A stretch of DNA of 64,000 nucleotides from assembly GCF_028550415.1 (NCBI RefSeq), contig NZ_JAQQKX010000001.1:248001-312000 (forward strand), written 5' to 3'. Position 1 is the stretch's first letter; each line of letters begins with the position of its first letter. Made by a program: the position numbers and the translations under genes. Below, piece by piece: positions 27,060 to 35,567 of the stretch. Below the pieces are notes generated by a model. The model was not told the origin of the DNA. It saw only the letters and a program-made list of their open reading frames with translations, and did not search any database. The DNA comes from Asticcacaulis aquaticus (GTDB lineage: Bacteria > Pseudomonadota > Alphaproteobacteria > Caulobacterales > Caulobacteraceae).

Positions 27060-27266
27060 TCAGACGATGATCCCCTTGCCACCGCCCGGCGGCGGGCCTT
27101 TGAGGGCTGCCAGCTTGTTGCGCAGTTTCAGGATGGCCAGCCGCTTGACGGCCTCCGGATCACTGGCGGGCCCCAGCGTCGAGACCTCCTCACCGGTGTC
27201 AGGATCGACGGCGATGACCTTCAGATACGCGCCTTGACGGTGATATTCGAGCAGGACTTCGGACAT
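27060..27266 (-). CDS. small conserved-looking protein, unknown
   Basis: A 68-residue soluble protein: LLEYHRQGAYLKVIAVDPDTG, a short helical ASDPEAVKRLAILKLRNKL and a glycine/proline-rich end (PPPGGGKGIIV). From memory it resembles a small alphaproteobacterial family encoded near glyA, but I cannot name its function. It starts a few bases after the toxin stop, so it may be cotranscribed with the toxin-antitoxin pair. Confidence 0.6.
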   Translation of the reverse strand: MSEVLLEYHRQGAYLKVIAVDPDTGEEVSTLGPASDPEAVKRLAILKLRNKLAALKGPPPGGGKGIIV

Positions 27267-27269
27267 GAT

Positions 27270-27569
27270 CTAACTCCGATTTTGCCAGATCGAAGGATCA
27301 CGGCGCGTATGGAGAATAGCAATGACGAATAATATATCGCTATCTAACCAATAATAGAGATTATAGGGGAAATCCGGCAGATGCGCACGCCGGATACCGG
27401 GTCGAACTTCTGCATATCGTTGCGGATTTCGGCAAATTTTTTGCAGTTCTTCGGTGACGTGACGATTGAAACGAAGGGCTAATTCGCTGTTTTTAGCGGC
27501 ATACCACCGGGATGCCGCCATGACTTCCAAACGCGCGACCGGCGTAAATTCGAAAGATACAGCCGTCAC
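27270..27569 (-). CDS. RelE/ParE family toxin
   Basis: A 99-residue toxin of the RelE/ParE fold: FTPVARLEVMAASRWYAAKN, FNRHVTEELQKICRNPQRYAEVRPGIRRAHLPDFPYNLYYW and ILFVIAILHTRRDPSIW. ParE-type members poison DNA gyrase and RelE-type members cleave mRNA; the sequence alone does not decide. The GTG start shares one base with the antitoxin stop, the usual coupled antitoxin-first order. Confidence 0.88.
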   Translation of the reverse strand: MTAVSFEFTPVARLEVMAASRWYAAKNSELALRFNRHVTEELQKICRNPQRYAEVRPGIRRAHLPDFPYNLYYWLDSDILFVIAILHTRRDPSIWQNRS

Positions 27570-27784
27570 TACAGGTCGCGCTCAAGCTCGGCCTTGATAG
27601 TCTCCCAACTTACCGACTGAGCCTTGTCCTGTTCGAATGTTTCCATCCGACGGTCGATTTCCGCGAGATGCCACTCGGGAACGGGCAGGTCATTGTCCTC
27701 AAGACTGTCCCACAACGCCTCGATCAGTTCGAGGCGCTCTTCGACGGTGAGGTCTGAGATCGAGATTTTGGACACGGCGTTCAT
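27569..27784 (-). CDS. antitoxin, addiction module component family
   Basis: A 71-residue acidic protein: ISDLTVEERLELIEALWDSLED, VPEWHLAEIDRRMETFEQDK and SVSWETIKAELERDL. This is the typical sequence of the short addiction-module component family that pairs with RelE/ParE toxins. The C-terminal part should bind the toxin, and the complex usually represses its own promoter. Confidence 0.88.
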   Translation of the reverse strand: MNAVSKISISDLTVEERLELIEALWDSLEDNDLPVPEWHLAEIDRRMETFEQDKAQSVSWETIKAELERDL

Positions 27785-27822
27785 GAGTGGAGATTACTCC
27801 CAAACGCCGTTACCGGCAAGGC

Positions 27823-29046
27823 TTACGCCACCGCCGGCATGCGCGCGACGTTGCAGTGGCTCCACAGCTTGTCCATCGCCGTCACCAACTCGTCCATCAT
27901 CTCGTCCGTGTGGTCCGGCGACGGCGTGAAGCGCAAACGTTCGGTGCCCTTGGGCACGGTCGGGTAGTTGATCGGCTGGACGTAGATATTGAAATCCTTC
28001 AACAGCATGTCCGAGATCATCTTGCAATGAACCGGATTGCCGACCAGCACCGGGACGATGTGGCTTTCCGACGGGAAGACCGGGATACCGGCTTCGCGGA
28101 AGCGGCGCATCAGGGTCTGGGCGCGCTCCTGATGGGCAACACGGCGCTCGTTATGTTCTTTGAGATACCGGACGCTGGCGGTCGCCCCGGCCATGACGGC
28201 GGGCGGCAGAGACGTCGTGAAGATGAAGCCCGAAGCCCACAGGCGGATGGCGTCGCACATGGCGGCCTTACCCGCAATATAGCCGCCCATCATGCCGAAC
28301 GCCTTACCCAGCGTGCCCTCTATGATGTCGATCTGATCCATGACGCCGTCGCGCTCGGCCACACCGGCACCGCGCTGACCGTAAAGGCCGACCGCGTGGA
28401 CTTCGTCGATATAGGTCAGGGCGTTGTATTTCTTGGCCAGAGCGATCGTCCCGGCGATATCGGCGATGTCGCCGTCCATCGAATAGACCGACTCGAACGC
28501 GATCAGCTTCGGCGCATTGACGGGGGCCGCGGCCAGCAGCTCTTCGAGATGCGCCAGATCGTTGTGACGGAAGATATGACGCTCGCCGCCGCCGTTACGG
28601 ATGCCCGCGATCATCGAGGCGTGGTTCAGCGCGTCCGAAAAGATGATCAGGCCCGGCAGGACCTTGTACAGCGTCGTCAGGGTCGCTTCGTTGGCCACAT
28701 AACCCGACGAGAAGACCAGCGCCGCTTCCTTGCCGTGCAGGTCAGCCAGTTCGGCCTCAAGCTCGTTATGATACCAGGTCGTACCGGAGATATTGCGCGT
28801 GCCGCCCGAGCCCGAACCGGCTTCGTCGATGGCGGTGTGCATGGCGTCGAGCACGACGGGATTTTGCCCCTGACCGAGATAGTCGTTCGAGCACCATACA
28901 GTGACTTCCTGTTCGGAGCCGTCCTCGCGCAGCCAGGTGGCGCGCGGGAAATCACCGCGGTGACGCTTCATATTGGCGAACACGCGGTAGCGGCCCTCCT
29001 TGCGGACGGCGTCGATGGCGGCCTCGAATGCGGCGGTATAGTCCAT
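27823..29046 (-). CDS. hemA: 5-aminolevulinate synthase
   Basis: PLP enzyme that condenses glycine and succinyl-CoA, the first step of heme synthesis in alphaproteobacteria. The 407-residue protein has [48 protein letters not shown] and the cofactor lysine in [13 protein letters not shown] (about residue 243). ATG 29046 was preferred over an in-frame TTG at 29058. hemB lies about 900 bases away on the other strand. Confidence 0.97.
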   Translation of the reverse strand: MDYTAAFEAAIDAVRKEGRYRVFANMKRHRGDFPRATWLREDGSEQEVTVWCSNDYLGQGQNPVVLDAMHTAIDEAGSGSGGTRNISGTTWYHNELEAELADLHGKEAALVFSSGYVANEATLTTLYKVLPGLIIFSDALNHASMIAGIRNGGGERHIFRHNDLAHLEELLAAAPVNAPKLIAFESVYSMDGDIADIAGTIALAKKYNALTYIDEVHAVGLYGQRGAGVAERDGVMDQIDIIEGTLGKAFGMMGGYIAGKAAMCDAIRLWASGFIFTTSLPPAVMAGATASVRYLKEHNERRVAHQERAQTLMRRFREAGIPVFPSESHIVPVLVGNPVHCKMISDMLLKDFNIYVQPINYPTVPKGTERLRFTPSPDHTDEMMDELVTAMDKLWSHCNVARMPAVA

Positions 29047-29353
29047 GTCTGTACTCAACCCGTGGCGTTTACCGCGCCGCAGGGCCCTCGGTGTATTGTT
29101 TTTGAAGAACCCTGATGGTTCCCTTTAAGGCGGATATAGTCTGAATAGCCGCCCCTTACCAGATGTAATACGCCATATTGCTAACCAAATCACGCGCGTT
29201 TTGCGGGGCTGAGATGCGCAAAATGACGCACCTTTTGTAAGGGTTTCGTCGTGTTTGTTTGCATTGCGATGAATTTTTTGCAATTATGTACGACTTATAG
29301 CGTGTCACATGACCTCAGATACCTTGGGCCAACAGGGTGAAAAGGATTACGGA
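29047..29353. other. intergenic region between hemA and the DUF4870-like gene
   Basis: About 300 bases, less GC-rich than the genes, that must hold divergent promoters. I see imperfect inverted repeats (GCGTTTTGC with GCGCAAAATG near 29200, and TGCATTGCG with TTTTTTGCA near 29260), but no confident Fnr, Irr or other named site and no gene. Confidence 0.5.
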
Positions 29354-29902
29354 ATGAACAGCTCGACGTCCAAGACTCTCGATGCGCCCCTCGCCGTAAA
29401 ACCCCTGACCAGCCTGAATGCGTGCGAGTCGGATGAACGAAATCTGGCCTATGTCGTCTACGGCCTTTTGTTCATCAGCCCGTTCTCGCTGGGCCTGACC
29501 GCCCTGATCGGCGTGGTGCTCGCCTACATCAAAAAGCACGACTGCACCTCCTATATCCAAACCCATTTCCGATATCAGATCAAAAGCTTCTGGGTCATTT
29601 TTGCACTCTGGGCCATTGCCACCTTCATCGCCGTCATCTGCACCGTCTTCCTGACCTGGACGCTGGTCAACCTCATCTGGACGCAGTACGACATCACCGA
29701 CTGGCGACAACTCGATATCGACCTGTCGGACTTCGATACCTCTCAGATTTCGGTCTCCACCCTGCTCGGCGTCGCCTCGGGTTACGTGGTCTCCGCCATC
29801 CTCACCGTCATGGCGACGGTGTGGATTCTGATTGCTTCGGTGATGGGGCTCATTCGCCTCAACCATCACAAGCCGATTGGCAAACGCTTCCAAAACGCGT
29901 AA
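29354..29902 (+). CDS. DUF4870-like membrane protein
   Basis: A 182-residue protein with three to four hydrophobic segments (about 35-58, 75-104 and 133-165 from the chosen start). The pattern LAYVVYGLLFISPFSLGLTALIGVVLAYIKKHD, with SYIQTHFRYQIKSFWVI, is typical of DUF4870-type proteins of unknown role. ATG 29354 follows AAGGA by about 9 bases; an upstream ATG at 29309 lacks a ribosome site. It lies just before hemB on the same strand. Confidence 0.75.
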   Translation: MNSSTSKTLDAPLAVKPLTSLNACESDERNLAYVVYGLLFISPFSLGLTALIGVVLAYIKKHDCTSYIQTHFRYQIKSFWVIFALWAIATFIAVICTVFLTWTLVNLIWTQYDITDWRQLDIDLSDFDTSQISVSTLLGVASGYVVSAILTVMATVWILIASVMGLIRLNHHKPIGKRFQNA

Positions 29903-29932
29903 GCCCTCCCCCGAATTTGTCGGGAAACCATC

Positions 29933-30934
29933 ATGTCATTCAAGCCTGTCGTCGGTTCATATCCGCTGTCGCGTCCGCGCCGTCTGCGCCAAAACGCGTG
30001 GGTGCGCGATATGGTGGCCGAACACCGCGTCACGGCGTCCGACCTGATCTGGCCGATCTTCGTCCATGACAAGGATATGGCGCGCGACCCCATCCGCTCG
30101 CTGGAAGGCGTCGATCGCCTGAGCATCAATGAGGCCGTCAAGGAAGCCAAAGAGGCCCATGCCATGGGCATTCCGGCTTTGGCCCTCTTCCCCAATATCG
30201 ACCCGTCGCTGCGCAATGACGAGGCGACCGCCGCCATCGATCCGAACGGTCTGGTGGCGCAGACCTGCCGTGCCATCAAATCCGCCGTGCCAGAGATTGG
30301 CCTGATCGTCGATGTGGCGCTCGATCCGTTCACCGCGCACGGCCATGACGGCCTGCTGATCGACGGCCAGATCCACAACGACAAGACCATCGAGATTTTG
30401 ATCCAGCAAGCCATCGTTCAGGCCGAGGCCGGGGCCGATGTCGTCGCACCTTCCGACATGATGGACGGCCGCATCGGCGAAATCCGCAAGGCCTTCGAAG
30501 CGCGCGGCCTGCATGACAAGCTGATCATGTCCTACGCCGCCAAATACGCCTCGGCCTTTTACGGCCCGTTCCGCGACGCGGTCGGCACCTCGGCGTTGAA
30601 AGGCGACAAGAAGACCTATCAGATGGATGCCGCGAACTCTGACGAAGCCCTGCGCGAGGTCATGATGGATATTCAGGAAGGCGCCGACATGGTCATGGTC
30701 AAGCCCGGCCTGCCCTATCTCGACATCGTCCAGCGCGTGTCGGAGACTTTCAAGGTGCCGACCTTCGTCTATCAGGTGTCGGGCGAATACGCGATGATCA
30801 AGGCGGCGGTCGCGGCGGGCTTCATGGACCATGACAAGGGCGTGTTCGAGACCCTGCTGGCCTTCAAACGCGCCGGGGCGTCGGGCGTCCTGACCTATTT
30901 CGCCAAGTACGTGGCCGAGCGATTGCAGGCCTGA
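29933..30934 (+). CDS. hemB: delta-aminolevulinic acid dehydratase
   Basis: Condenses two 5-aminolevulinate molecules to porphobilinogen. The 333-residue protein has the Schiff-base lysines in SYAAKYASAFYGPFRDA and MVKPGLPYLD (about residues 203 and 256). The metal loop reads DVALDPFTAHGHDG with Asp rather than Cys, the magnesium-type signature of alphaproteobacteria. It follows the DUF4870-like gene by 30 bases and complements the nearby hemA. Confidence 0.98.
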   Translation: MSFKPVVGSYPLSRPRRLRQNAWVRDMVAEHRVTASDLIWPIFVHDKDMARDPIRSLEGVDRLSINEAVKEAKEAHAMGIPALALFPNIDPSLRNDEATAAIDPNGLVAQTCRAIKSAVPEIGLIVDVALDPFTAHGHDGLLIDGQIHNDKTIEILIQQAIVQAEAGADVVAPSDMMDGRIGEIRKAFEARGLHDKLIMSYAAKYASAFYGPFRDAVGTSALKGDKKTYQMDAANSDEALREVMMDIQEGADMVMVKPGLPYLDIVQRVSETFKVPTFVYQVSGEYAMIKAAVAAGFMDHDKGVFETLLAFKRAGASGVLTYFAKYVAERLQA

Positions 30935-31023
30935 GGGTCGTATATCTGGATGTCTGTGGACACCCGGCCGGACGCAATCGATTTTCAGCTTGCATCCTGA
31001 CGCGTCGCTTGCTGCATAGACCT

Positions 31024-31665
31024 ATGCAAAAGATATTCGGCTTTCCGGACACGACCGAGACCCTGAGCGACATGCTCACCCACACGCTGCGGCGGATCGA
31101 GGGCGAGCACACGACCTTGCGCGAACTCATCGAAATCATGGGTGAACAAGGGCTTCTGCTGCTCTGCGTCCTGCTGTGCCTGCCGTTCATGATCCCGGTC
31201 TCGATCCCTGGCATCTCGATCCCGTTCGGCGGCGCGATTGCCCTGATCGCGGTCGCCATCATCTTCAACCGCCTGCCGTGGTTGCCGAAAAAAATCCTGG
31301 ACCGGGAAATCCACACCGAAAAGCTGGTGCCTGTCCTGAAAAAAGGCGTCGGCATCGTCGCGAAAATCGACCGCTTCGTGAAGCCGCGCCTTCCGGCCCT
31401 GACCACAGGCATCCTGTCGAACCGCGTCAATGGTCTGGTGCTGCTGTGGGCGGCGATCGTGATGATGCTGCCGCTGGGGATCATTCCCTTTTCCAACACC
31501 CTGCCGGCGCTGGCCATTTTGCTGACCGCGACGGGCATGATCCAGCGCGACGGCCTGTTCATTCTGGCCGGTCAGGCCTTTGCCATCGCCGGTACAGCCT
31601 ATGTGGGGGTCATTCTTTACGGCGCGGTGGCCGCCGGACAGGGCGTCGGCGGGTTATTGTCCTAA
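31024..31665 (+). CDS. ExoD family membrane protein
   Basis: A 213-residue protein with a short cytoplasmic start and four to five membrane helices (about 45-68, 71-85, 140-160, 163-180 and 185-205). Signature pieces are LLLLCVLLCLPFMIPVSIPG and RVNGLVLLWAAIVMMLPLG. ExoD was named for an effect on exopolysaccharide and alkali tolerance in Rhizobium, but its activity is unknown. ATG 31024 was chosen over a TTG at 31009. Its end overlaps bpt by four bases, convergently. Confidence 0.82.
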   Translation: MQKIFGFPDTTETLSDMLTHTLRRIEGEHTTLRELIEIMGEQGLLLLCVLLCLPFMIPVSIPGISIPFGGAIALIAVAIIFNRLPWLPKKILDREIHTEKLVPVLKKGVGIVAKIDRFVKPRLPALTTGILSNRVNGLVLLWAAIVMMLPLGIIPFSNTLPALAILLTATGMIQRDGLFILAGQAFAIAGTAYVGVILYGAVAAGQGVGGLLS

Positions 31666-32390
31666 CTTGCTTCCGGATCGACCGGGGTCCAGCCGAAGTC
31701 GGTCAGGGCCTCCAGCGGCCGGTAATTGGCCTTGTAATCCATCTTGGGCGAGCCCTTCACCCAATAGCCGAGATAGACGAAGCCATAGCCGGCCCGGGTC
31801 GCCTGATCGATATGGTCGAGGATGACGAAGCGCCCTAGAGAGCGGTTCATCAGGTCCGGATCGTAGAAGCTGTAGACCAGCGACAGGCCGTCGTTTAGCG
31901 CATCGACTAGCACGCAGGCGATCAGTTGCCCGTCGAGTCGGTATTCGATGATATGGGTGCGGACCAGCGTATCTTCGACCATGGCCACCAGATCGGGCCA
32001 GGTCATGTCCATCATACCGCCGTCGGGGTGGCGGATTTTCAGGTATTTCTGCAGCAGTTCGTACTGCTCGCGCGTCGCCTCGGCCTCGACGAAGTGCCGG
32101 GTGAGGTCACCGTTGCGGCGCAAAATGCGCTTGTCGGTGCGGCTGTGGACGTAGTCCTTCACGGGGATGCGCACCGATTGACAGGCGCGGCACGACGGAC
32201 AGGCCGGACGGTAGGCGATATTCTGCGAGCGGCGAAAGCCGATGGACGACAGCTGATCGTTGACATTGATCGCTTCGAGCGGCGGCAGGTGGACGAAGAC
32301 CTTGCGCTCCTCCTGCCCCTCCAGATACGGACACGGCCCGGGGATGGTCAGATAGTATCTGAGCTTGCGTCCGGGAAAGTGTTCGCTCAT
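31662..32390 (-). CDS. bpt: aspartate/glutamate leucyltransferase (N-end rule)
   Basis: A 242-residue aminoacyl-tRNA-protein transferase that adds Leu to proteins with N-terminal Asp or Glu so that ClpS/ClpAP can degrade them. It has CPYLEGQEERKVFVHLP, GFRRSQNIAYRPACPSCRAC (about residues 52-71, with the cysteine cluster), ILRRNGDLTRHF, SLVYSFYDPDL and YLGYWVKGSPKMDYKANY. It is monocistronic here. Confidence 0.95.
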   Translation of the reverse strand: MSEHFPGRKLRYYLTIPGPCPYLEGQEERKVFVHLPPLEAINVNDQLSSIGFRRSQNIAYRPACPSCRACQSVRIPVKDYVHSRTDKRILRRNGDLTRHFVEAEATREQYELLQKYLKIRHPDGGMMDMTWPDLVAMVEDTLVRTHIIEYRLDGQLIACVLVDALNDGLSLVYSFYDPDLMNRSLGRFVILDHIDQATRAGYGFVYLGYWVKGSPKMDYKANYRPLEALTDFGWTPVDPEAS

Positions 32391-32440
32391 CGCCGTGTGT
32401 CGAGCCTCTGGTTGCCAGAGGATTAGACCTCAAATCGGGC

Positions 32441-33343
32441 TTAAAGAGAAGGGTTTTCTGGCAAAACCGGGGCTTCGCGCAGCAGAATTATCGCAATGCG
32501 GCGATTTCCGGCCAGGGTCGGGTCGTCCGGATACAGAGGTTCCTTGGCCGCCTTGCCCGAGACCTGCGCCACGCGATCCTGATCGACACCGGCGCCTTGC
32601 AGAATCTGCCGTGCGGCATCGGCGCGATCGGCGGACAATTTCCAGTCCTTGTCGGATTGCCCCGTGCCGGGGGTGCCGGAGGTATGGCCGGTGATCGTCA
32701 CGCGGTTAGGGAGCTGATTGACGACCTTGGCCACGGCGCGCAGCAGCAGCTTGGCGCGGTCGTTGGGCGTGGCCGAGTTCGCGTTGAACATCGAACGGCC
32801 TTCCTGATCGATCAGCTGGATGCGCAGACCTTCGGGCGTCTGGTCGACCAGGATATTCTTCGACAGTTCCGCCAGTTCGGGCATGTCCTGTAAGGCCTGA
32901 CGGAGGGATTCGGCCGCCGACCGGAACGAGGCCTCCTCGCGCTTTTGCAGTTCCTCGCGCAGCTGCTCTTCGGGAGTCTCGGACAGGTCGGCGGTATGTT
33001 TGTCGACACCGTCGCGGTCCTGCATGTCCGGCGATTCGGGGGCCATCTGCTCAATGAAGGCCATCGAACCTTCTTGCTTGGCGCCGTCCTTACCGATAGC
33101 GGTTCCCTGCAAGATGCCGCCGGAGCCCGAGGTTGTCTGCGAGACGGAGGCCGGGGCGAAATAGTCGGCGACGCCGCGCTTCTGTTCCGGTGAGGTCGTG
33201 TTGATCAGCCACATCAGCAGGAAGAAGGCCATCATGGCCGTCACGAAGTCGGCATAGGCGACCTTCCAGGCGCCGCCGTGGTGTCCGCCGCCGACAACCT
33301 TCTTGACTTTCTTGATGACGATCGGCGCGTCGCGGCTGGCCAT
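32441..33343 (-). CDS. motB: flagellar motor stator protein MotB
   Basis: A 300-residue stator protein that anchors the flagellar motor to peptidoglycan. One membrane helix (about residues 28-45) carries the proton-binding Asp in VAYADFVTAMMAFFLLMWLI. The OmpA-like domain follows (about 160-290: ITGHTSGTPGTG, LSADRADAARQIL, NRRIAIILL). motA is not adjacent. ATG 33343 starts the typical basic cytoplasmic segment. A CtrA-like sequence lies upstream at 33386-33401. Confidence 0.95.
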   Translation of the reverse strand: MASRDAPIVIKKVKKVVGGGHHGGAWKVAYADFVTAMMAFFLLMWLINTTSPEQKRGVADYFAPASVSQTTSGSGGILQGTAIGKDGAKQEGSMAFIEQMAPESPDMQDRDGVDKHTADLSETPEEQLREELQKREEASFRSAAESLRQALQDMPELAELSKNILVDQTPEGLRIQLIDQEGRSMFNANSATPNDRAKLLLRAVAKVVNQLPNRVTITGHTSGTPGTGQSDKDWKLSADRADAARQILQGAGVDQDRVAQVSGKAAKEPLYPDDPTLAGNRRIAIILLREAPVLPENPSL

Positions 33344-33385
33344 GAGGACTCCGTCAGCGCCTTGGCGGCGCAACAATACAGATTC

Positions 33386-33401
33386 GTTTATCGGGGATTA
33401 A
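33386..33401 (-). promoter_or_regulatory. possible CtrA-binding sequence upstream of motB
   Basis: TTAA, seven bases, then TAAAC on the minus strand, one mismatch from TTAA-N7-TTAAC, the known CtrA consensus of Caulobacter. It lies about 45-60 bases before motB. It is a short motif, so chance is possible. Confidence 0.3.
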
Positions 33402-33491
33402 TCTTAACAGGGGGTTGAAACGGCGACACAGATTGACCCCATGCGGCGTTTCGGGTCATAGAATGATCCGGATATTAGTTGCGAGGTAGAT

Positions 33492-33995
33492 GTGAGCGAT
33501 CCGGATCGTATGGCCTACAGGCATGTGCTCGGCACCTTCGCGACCGGCGTGGCGATCGTCACCGCCCCGGCGCAGGATCGCGACGGCAAAGCTTGCGTGA
33601 TGGGCCTGACCATCAATTCCTTCGCCTCGGTGTCGCTGGAGCCGAAGCTGATCCTGTGGTCGCTCGACCTGCGCTCGGACCGCTATCATGTGTTTTCCGA
33701 CGCGAAGACCTTCGCGATCAATATATTGCCGGTCGAACAACAGCCTCTGGCCGACCGCTTTTTCCGCGAAAATCCCTATTGCCGCGACGGCGACGATCTG
33801 GCCTTTGCGGATGAACCGCTGCGCCTCAAGGGTGCGATGGCGTGGCTCAAATGCACGCAGCACCAGACGCAGATGCTGGGCGACCATCTGGTCATCGTGG
33901 GTCAGGTCGAACAGTTCGATCAGTCGGATACGCACTTCGGCGAACACGGCCTCACCTATTTCCGCGGCCGCTATGGCCGGACGCAATCTATCTAG
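33492..33995 (+). CDS. flavin reductase family protein
   Basis: A 167-residue FMN-binding split-barrel protein that supplies reduced flavin, or is an oxidoreductase component: MAYRHVLGTFATGVAIVTA, VMGLTINSFASVSLEPKLILWSL, FAINILP and DHLVIVGQVEQF. It starts with GTG, with GAGGT about 6 bases before it. No partner monooxygenase is nearby, so its role is open. Confidence 0.88.
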   Translation: MSDPDRMAYRHVLGTFATGVAIVTAPAQDRDGKACVMGLTINSFASVSLEPKLILWSLDLRSDRYHVFSDAKTFAINILPVEQQPLADRFFRENPYCRDGDDLAFADEPLRLKGAMAWLKCTQHQTQMLGDHLVIVGQVEQFDQSDTHFGEHGLTYFRGRYGRTQSI

Positions 33996-34003
33996 TTTTT
34001 TAC

Positions 34004-34047
34004 GCGCATCTTGATCCCAAAACCGCTGCACACTTTTGGGGATGCGC
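34004..34047 (+). promoter_or_regulatory. conserved leader hairpin, copy C
   Basis: GCGCATC, bulge TTGAT, CCCAAAA, loop CCGCTGCACAC, TTTTGGG, GATGCGC. Both stems differ from the other copies by compensating changes. It ends 15 bases before the dehydrogenase ATG, in the gene's sense orientation. Confidence 0.8.
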
Positions 34048-34062
34048 TTTCGCGAGGTTACC

Positions 34063-34935
34063 ATGCGCATCGTTTTCGCAGGTCTGGGCGTCATGGGCGC
34101 GCCGATGGCCGGGCATTTGCTCAGGGCCGGGTTCGAGGTCGTCGGCTATAACCGCTCGGTCGAAAAGGCGGCGGCGTGGGGCGCGGCGCATCAGGCGGCC
34201 TTTTCCGCCGATTTCGAAGACGCCGTGGTCGGTGCCGAGGCGCTGATCCTGTGCGTCGGGCGCGACGACGATGTGCGCGATCTGGTGACGCGGGCGGCCG
34301 ACCGCATGGCGGCGAGCAGCCTCATCGTCGATCACACCACGACCTCGGCCAGACTGGCGCGTGAGATGTTCGCTCTATGTGCTTCAAAACACATTCATTT
34401 TTGCGATGCGCCGGTGTCGGGCGGACAGGCGGGCGCGGTCAATGGCGCGCTGTCGGTCATGGCGGGCTGTGAAGACACCGTGTTCGACCGCGTGACGGCG
34501 CTGACCGCGCCCTATACCAAGTCGATCACTCGCATCGGCGAGGCGGGTGCCGGACAAACCGCCAAGATGTGCAATCAGATCGCTATTGCCGGTGCCGTTC
34601 AGGGCATTGCCGAGGCCCTCCACTTCGCGAAGTGCGCCGAGATCGATCCCGATCTGGTGCTTCAGGCCATCTCCCAGGGCGCGGCGGGGTCGTGGCAGAT
34701 GTCCAACCGCTGGGGGACGATGAACGAAGGCCAGTACGATTTCGGTTTCGCCGTCGACTGGATGCGCAAGGATCTGGGCATCGCGCTTGACGAAGCACGG
34801 ACGAACGGCGCGCACTTAAGCGTCGCGGCGCTGGTCGATCAGTTCTATTCCGAGGTGCAGGCCATGGGCGGCCAGCGCTGGGACACCTCGTCGCTGCACG
34901 CCCGGCTGGAGGCCCGGCGCAAGCCTAAAATCTAG
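34063..34935 (+). CDS. NAD(P)-dependent 3-hydroxyisobutyrate dehydrogenase-like oxidoreductase
   Basis: A 290-residue beta-hydroxyacid dehydrogenase: Rossmann start MRIVFAGLGVMGAPMAGHL, substrate motif FCDAPVSGGQAGAVNGALSVMAG (about residues 114-136) and the catalytic lysine in GAGQTAKMCNQIAIAG (about 168-183). The family includes 3-hydroxyisobutyrate, tartronate semialdehyde and glyoxylate reductases; the substrate cannot be fixed from sequence. The leader carries conserved hairpin copy C. It converges on the VOC gene with a four-base overlap. Confidence 0.9.
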   Translation: MRIVFAGLGVMGAPMAGHLLRAGFEVVGYNRSVEKAAAWGAAHQAAFSADFEDAVVGAEALILCVGRDDDVRDLVTRAADRMAASSLIVDHTTTSARLAREMFALCASKHIHFCDAPVSGGQAGAVNGALSVMAGCEDTVFDRVTALTAPYTKSITRIGEAGAGQTAKMCNQIAIAGAVQGIAEALHFAKCAEIDPDLVLQAISQGAAGSWQMSNRWGTMNEGQYDFGFAVDWMRKDLGIALDEARTNGAHLSVAALVDQFYSEVQAMGGQRWDTSSLHARLEARRKPKI

Positions 34936-35405
34936 CCCCGCACCGCCGCTTCGATTTTCGCGACATCGACCTTCTGCATGGTCATCATGGCGGCAAAAGC
35001 GCGTTTGGCAACATCGCCGCCCTGCGCCATGGCTTCGGTCAGGACGCGCGGCGTGATCTGCCAGCTAAGACCCCATTTGTCCTTGCACCAGCCGCATTCG
35101 CTTTCCTTGCCGCCGTTGCCGACGATAGCGTCCCAGTAGCGATCGGTTTCCGCCTGATCCTCGGTCATGATCTGGAACGAGAAGGCCTCGGTCTGCTTGA
35201 ATACGTCGCCGCCGTTCAGCCCCAGACACGGAATACCGCAGACGGTAAATTCGACCGTCAGGACCTGCCCCGCCTTGCCGCCGGGAAAGTCGGTCGGGGC
35301 CTTGTGCACGCCGGTCACGGCGCTGTCGGGGAAGACGCTGGCGTAGAAATTGGCCGCCGCTTCGGCGTCCTTGTCGTACCACAGGCAGATCGTGTTCTTG
35401 TGCAT
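34932..35405 (-). CDS. VOC family protein (PhnB-like)
   Basis: A 157-residue protein of the vicinal oxygen chelate fold in the PhnB / 3-demethylubiquinone methyltransferase-like group: TICLWYDKDAEAAANFYASVFPDS, PCLGLNGGDVFKQTEAFSFQI, GWCKDKWGLSWQITPRVLTE and AFAAMMTMQKVDVAKIEAA. Members are often annotated as methyltransferases without evidence. The function is unknown. Confidence 0.88.
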   Translation of the reverse strand: MHKNTICLWYDKDAEAAANFYASVFPDSAVTGVHKAPTDFPGGKAGQVLTVEFTVCGIPCLGLNGGDVFKQTEAFSFQIMTEDQAETDRYWDAIVGNGGKESECGWCKDKWGLSWQITPRVLTEAMAQGGDVAKRAFAAMMTMQKVDVAKIEAAVRG

Positions 35406-35567
35406 GGCGCGTCCTCTTATATGACTATCCGAAAGCCTTGTTCATAAATACAGCAATTTGAATATGAAAGCACCAGGTCACGCCAGGTGTGTCGTCACCT
35501 ATATTGCGAGCCTTTGTATTGCGTGTTTAGCTACAACCTCAACGAATTCAGTCATCGGAACCCCATA

